Assembly (NCBI GenBank): GCA_964636385.1
Contig: CAZWSC010000097.1
Location: forward strand, 1 to 26,489
From: CAZWSC01 sp964636385
Lineage (GTDB): Bacteria; Eisenbacteria; RBG-16-71-46; CAIMUX01
Direction of reading: 5' to 3'
Length of the DNA stretch: 26,489 nt
Each line of letters starts with the position of its first letter. Position 1 is the first letter of the stretch. The notes under the pieces were generated by a model, which did no database searches, was not told the DNA's origin, and was given only the letters and a program-made list of their open reading frames with translations. Position numbers and translations under genes: made by a program. This document shows positions 24,022-26,489 of this stretch, one piece after another.

Positions 24022-26228
24022 TGCTCCCGGCAGCACCGGCGGCGTTGCTCCGCATCCAGAAAGCCTGGAGCCTCCGCAGTGAGGCGATCGTAAGTCTCTT
24101 CCGCTTCCCGCCATTCCCCCGCCGATTCCAGGACCCGGGCCAGGTTGTACAGCACGCTCCAGCGCTTCTGCTCGTCATCCACCGGAAGATCGATCATCCC
24201 CCTGAACTCCCCGACGGCGTCGGCATGACACCCGAGATCAGCCAGGCACGACCCGCGCAGTTCACGGCAGATCCACGCCATCGAGGCAGGGAGCCTGTCG
24301 TTGCCCAGCATCGAGTCGAGCTCTTCGATCGCCTCTTTGTGCAGTCCCATCGTCCGGTGAGAGACGGCCAGATCATAGTGGCTCTGGAAGTCGTCGCCAT
24401 CAATCTGCTTCTGCACTCCTGAGCGGAATTCGTCCAGGAGAGCTCCCAGATCGACCCACTCCTCAGTGGGCTTTCCCGGCTCGGATGAAACCTCAACCGA
24501 GGCTGAGCCGGTCTCGAGAACCCCCGGCAGCGTTTCCGCGGCGGAATGCTCGGACTCCCGGCACGTCCCGCTCACCGGAGATCCATCGTCTGGAATCCGC
24601 TCGGTACCCTTCACTCCCATCTCTCTGAATCGGATCAGCCGCCGCCGGCCTGTTGCGTTCTCCGGATCAAGCCGGATTACGGTCAGGAAGACCTCAAGTG
24701 CCTTCTCGTATTCCTCCTCCGCAATCCAGACATCGCCAAGCTGTATCAGACACCGGACCTCTCCCGGGCGATCCTGCATCCTCTGGTTGACCGCGAGAAG
24801 AGACTCCAGGACCTCCCGGTCGAGCGGATCGCTGATGTGAAGCCTCTCGTAGCAGGCACGTGCCTGTTTCCAGTCCCCTGCCTCGAAGGCAGTGGCAGCC
24901 TGTTCCAGGAGCCTCTGACGCGATTCCTCGTCATCATCCAGATCCAGGACTGGTTCGACCGCACCATCTTCGTCGAGGTCCAGGACTGGTTCGACTGCAC
25001 CATCTTCGTCGAGATCCAGGGCTGTTTCGACTGCACCATCTTCGTCGAGATCCAGGACTGTTTCTACTGTACTGTCATCGTCGAGGTCCAGTATCGGCGC
25101 GTCTGCGCCATCTCCGTCCAGATCGATGACGGCTGCATCAGTATCATCCTCATCGACTGTTGGAAGTCCAACGGGAGTATCGCCTGGCGGAGCCGGGAAG
25201 TGCTCCACCTCGAACCCGCCTGTCTCGAGGGATCCTGCTGTGGACGCCGTTGCCGGATCCTCCCTGCGTTCCTCGTCGCCGTCAGCCTCATGATCAGGCT
25301 CACCAGCAGCGGGGGCATCCACTGCACCGGCTTCAGATCCGCCGGGGCTGCGTTCAGCCACCTCGCCGGTTTCTGGCTTCCCGATGAGGTCCTCCAGACG
25401 GATGTCCAGAACCAGGCTGTCTTGCGGACCAGAGCCGGGTCCAGGCTCCGGAGGCTGCCCTTCACCGCTCGAAGGGTCAGTGTCCGGTGCAGTCGGTTCT
25501 GCAAACGCATCGGGAGAATCCCCTACCCCACAGTCCGCACTCGCATGTGAGCCATCATCAGAGCCAGCCAGATCACTCTCCTGAGAGGCTGGACCAGGCA
25601 GGTCCTCTCCATTGTTCGCGGATGCGGGCCGTGAAGAGAACGCGCTGCACAGATGGCGCGCCCTTTCCCGCAGAACCTGTGCAAGATCCGGAGTTCCGAC
25701 CTGATCAGCCAGCCTTTCCAGCAGTTCGGCCGCCCGATCCTCCCTGCGGACACGCTGGAAGTGCTCACTCAGACGAAGTGCCGCCTCCACTTGCAGCCCG
25801 GACAATGACGCGACCTTGTCAAGGGTCTCGTAGAACTCCTCCGGTGGCGTCGTGTCGGCCGGGACCCCATCGAGGTAGCGAAGAAGATGCTGCACTGCCT
25901 CAGTGTGCAGCCCCTCGGAAAGGTACAGATCGCCGAGCGTGCGCGACACCGACATGGGTGGATTGCCAAGTCGCAGGATCTTCTTGCAGATCGCGATTGC
26001 GCTACGGTTGAGACCTACCCTCCGGTAGGAGTCAACAGCCTCCAGGAGAGCCTCGACTGCCTCATCCCTGTGACCCTGCCGCAGCAGGAGGTCGCCGATG
26101 AAGACATGGTCGTAAGGGTCGACGTCGGTCTCGGACTTGAGCTGCCTAAGGTGTTCTATCGCCTCGCCGGTTCGACCTTCGCGTGCCAGCTTCTGCGCTT
26201 TTCGCCTGACAAGGATGCTCTTCTCCAA
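23994..26228 (-). CDS. Large cytoplasmic TPR protein with acidic DxDxDG tandem repeat
   Basis: 744 aa from a TTG at 26228, supported by GGAG 6 nt upstream. No signal peptide or membrane helix is seen. Residues ~1-190 are TPR-like helices (AIEHLRQL, DLLLRQGHRDEAVEALLEAV, DLYLSEGLHTEAVQHLLRYL). A ~170-residue Pro/Gly/Asp/Glu-rich, probably disordered region follows. Residues 368-427 are five 12-residue repeats of the form LDLDEDGAVEPV. A second TPR block (~430-545, AATAFEAGDWKQARACYERL) and a third (~615-735, SHYDLAVSHRTMGLHKEAIEEL) end the protein. TPR proteins with this last segment are known beside pilus and gliding genes in Myxococcota and Gemmatimonadota, as far as I recall. A scaffold or regulator role is inferred. 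Its end overlaps the barrel gene. Confidence 0.8.
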   Translation of the reverse strand: MEKSILVRRKAQKLAREGRTGEAIEHLRQLKSETDVDPYDHVFIGDLLLRQGHRDEAVEALLEAVDSYRRVGLNRSAIAICKKILRLGNPPMSVSRTLGDLYLSEGLHTEAVQHLLRYLDGVPADTTPPEEFYETLDKVASLSGLQVEAALRLSEHFQRVRREDRAAELLERLADQVGTPDLAQVLRERARHLCSAFSSRPASANNGEDLPGPASQESDLAGSDDGSHASADCGVGDSPDAFAEPTAPDTDPSSGEGQPPEPGPGSGPQDSLVLDIRLEDLIGKPETGEVAERSPGGSEAGAVDAPAAGEPDHEADGDEERREDPATASTAGSLETGGFEVEHFPAPPGDTPVGLPTVDEDDTDAAVIDLDGDGADAPILDLDDDSTVETVLDLDEDGAVETALDLDEDGAVEPVLDLDEDGAVEPVLDLDDDEESRQRLLEQAATAFEAGDWKQARACYERLHISDPLDREVLESLLAVNQRMQDRPGEVRCLIQLGDVWIAEEEYEKALEVFLTVIRLDPENATGRRRLIRFREMGVKGTERIPDDGSPVSGTCRESEHSAAETLPGVLETGSASVEVSSEPGKPTEEWVDLGALLDEFRSGVQKQIDGDDFQSHYDLAVSHRTMGLHKEAIEELDSMLGNDRLPASMAWICRELRGSCLADLGCHADAVGEFRGMIDLPVDDEQKRWSVLYNLARVLESAGEWREAEETYDRLTAEAPGFLDAEQRRRCCREQCDPDSQAA
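24948..25127 (-). repeat. 36-bp tandem repeat, five copies
   Basis: Units at 24948-24983, 24984-25019, 25020-25055, 25056-25091 and a more diverged one at 25092-25127. Each encodes 12 residues of the form LDLD-E/D-DG-AVExx. The first three copies differ by only a few bases each, so they look recently expanded; the last two have drifted. Confidence 0.9.
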
Positions 26229-26234
26229 GGCAGT

Positions 26235-26238
26235 CTCC
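26235..26238 (-). promoter_or_regulatory. Shine-Dalgarno supporting a TTG start
   Basis: GGAG on the minus strand, 6 nt before the TTG at 26228. It decides the start of the TPR protein, since the next in-frame ATG is only at residue 92. Confidence 0.6.
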
Positions 26239-26364
26239 GGGCAAGATTGTGTCCCTGGCCCCAGCGTAATCAGGCCGTAACGCTCCTCCGCCGAGTGCGC
26301 AACTCAATTCTGCGGGTGGGCCTCGGAGCCGTTCCCTGTTGCTTATCGTCCACCCCCAGGATGA

Positions 26365-26387
26365 ACTACAACCATATCGCGAACCTT
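26365..26387 (-). promoter_or_regulatory. Candidate TPR-operon promoter/operator, AAGGT-N9-GGTTGTAGT
   Basis: Same half-elements and same 9-nt spacing as at 9043-9065, about 137 nt before the TTG start. Similar bases also flank it downstream (ATCCTGGGG here, AACCTCGGGG there). The remaining bases 26229-26489 show no gene. Confidence 0.35.
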
Positions 26388-26489
26388 ATTGACCCAGGAC
26401 TGCATCTGCCAGACGATCAGCTGCATCCCTTGGAGATGGCTAAGCCTTTCCCCCATCCTGCACCACACGACACAGCAGTACGAGTCGCC

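Noticed and set aside
24948..25127. CRISPR-like array
   Set aside because: The 36-bp periodicity resembles a CRISPR repeat length, but the units abut without spacers and encode an in-frame 12-residue protein repeat.
1..26489. Insertion sequences, prophage, integron or tRNA-linked island
   Set aside because: No transposase, integrase, terminal inverted repeats or tRNA-like sequence was found; composition looks even along the window.

Overview
The window is a G+C-rich bacterial chromosome segment carrying an almost complete type IVa pilus locus. A secretin, the PilMNOP alignment complex and an outer-membrane beta-barrel show a Gram-negative (diderm) cell. On the minus strand the order is pilB, pilT, pilC, pilS, pilR, pilA, an ABC transporter pair, a TPR protein, pilD, pilM, pilN, pilO, pilP, pilQ. 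This is the order I know from Myxococcus xanthus, where the ABC genes are called pilH and pilI. No rRNA, tRNA or phylum marker is present. I infer a Myxococcota-like lineage or an uncultured G+C-rich phylum with the same pilus locus, and cannot decide between them.

Layout. 1-4067 (+): the tail of a GspH/FimT-like minor pilin, a very large PilW-like minor pilin carrying fibronectin III repeats and a LamG-like C-terminus, and an exported protein resembling a metallophosphatase without its metal ligands. 4068-4189: convergent gap with a strong hairpin. 4190-8940 (-): pilM-N-O-P-Q. 9303-12608 (-): ABC ATPase, permease, TPR protein and pilD, coupled by 4-nt overlaps at two of the three junctions. 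12834-13247 (-): pilA, with a hairpin terminator downstream and a candidate sigma-54 promoter upstream. 13599-19127 (-): pilT-C-S-R. 19292-20989 (-): pilB, with its own candidate sigma-54 promoter. 21162-26228 (-): a three-gene unit made of a TPR protein with an acidic 12-residue tandem repeat, an outer-membrane barrel and a ComEA-like DNA-binding protein.

How it works together (family knowledge plus inference). PilB extends and PilT retracts the fibre through PilC. PilMNOP connects this motor to the PilQ secretin. PilD matures PilA and the minor pilins. PilS/PilR with RpoN would control pilA. The ComEA-like protein suggests that retraction also serves DNA uptake. The giant minor pilin is a good candidate for a tip adhesin.

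Most worth a second look: the pilin-Fn3-LamG fusion, two matching sigma-54-like sites upstream of pilA and pilB, a bipartite motif shared by the two otherwise unexplained operon leaders, the DxDxDG repeat TPR protein, and the TPR/barrel/ComEA unit next to pilB.
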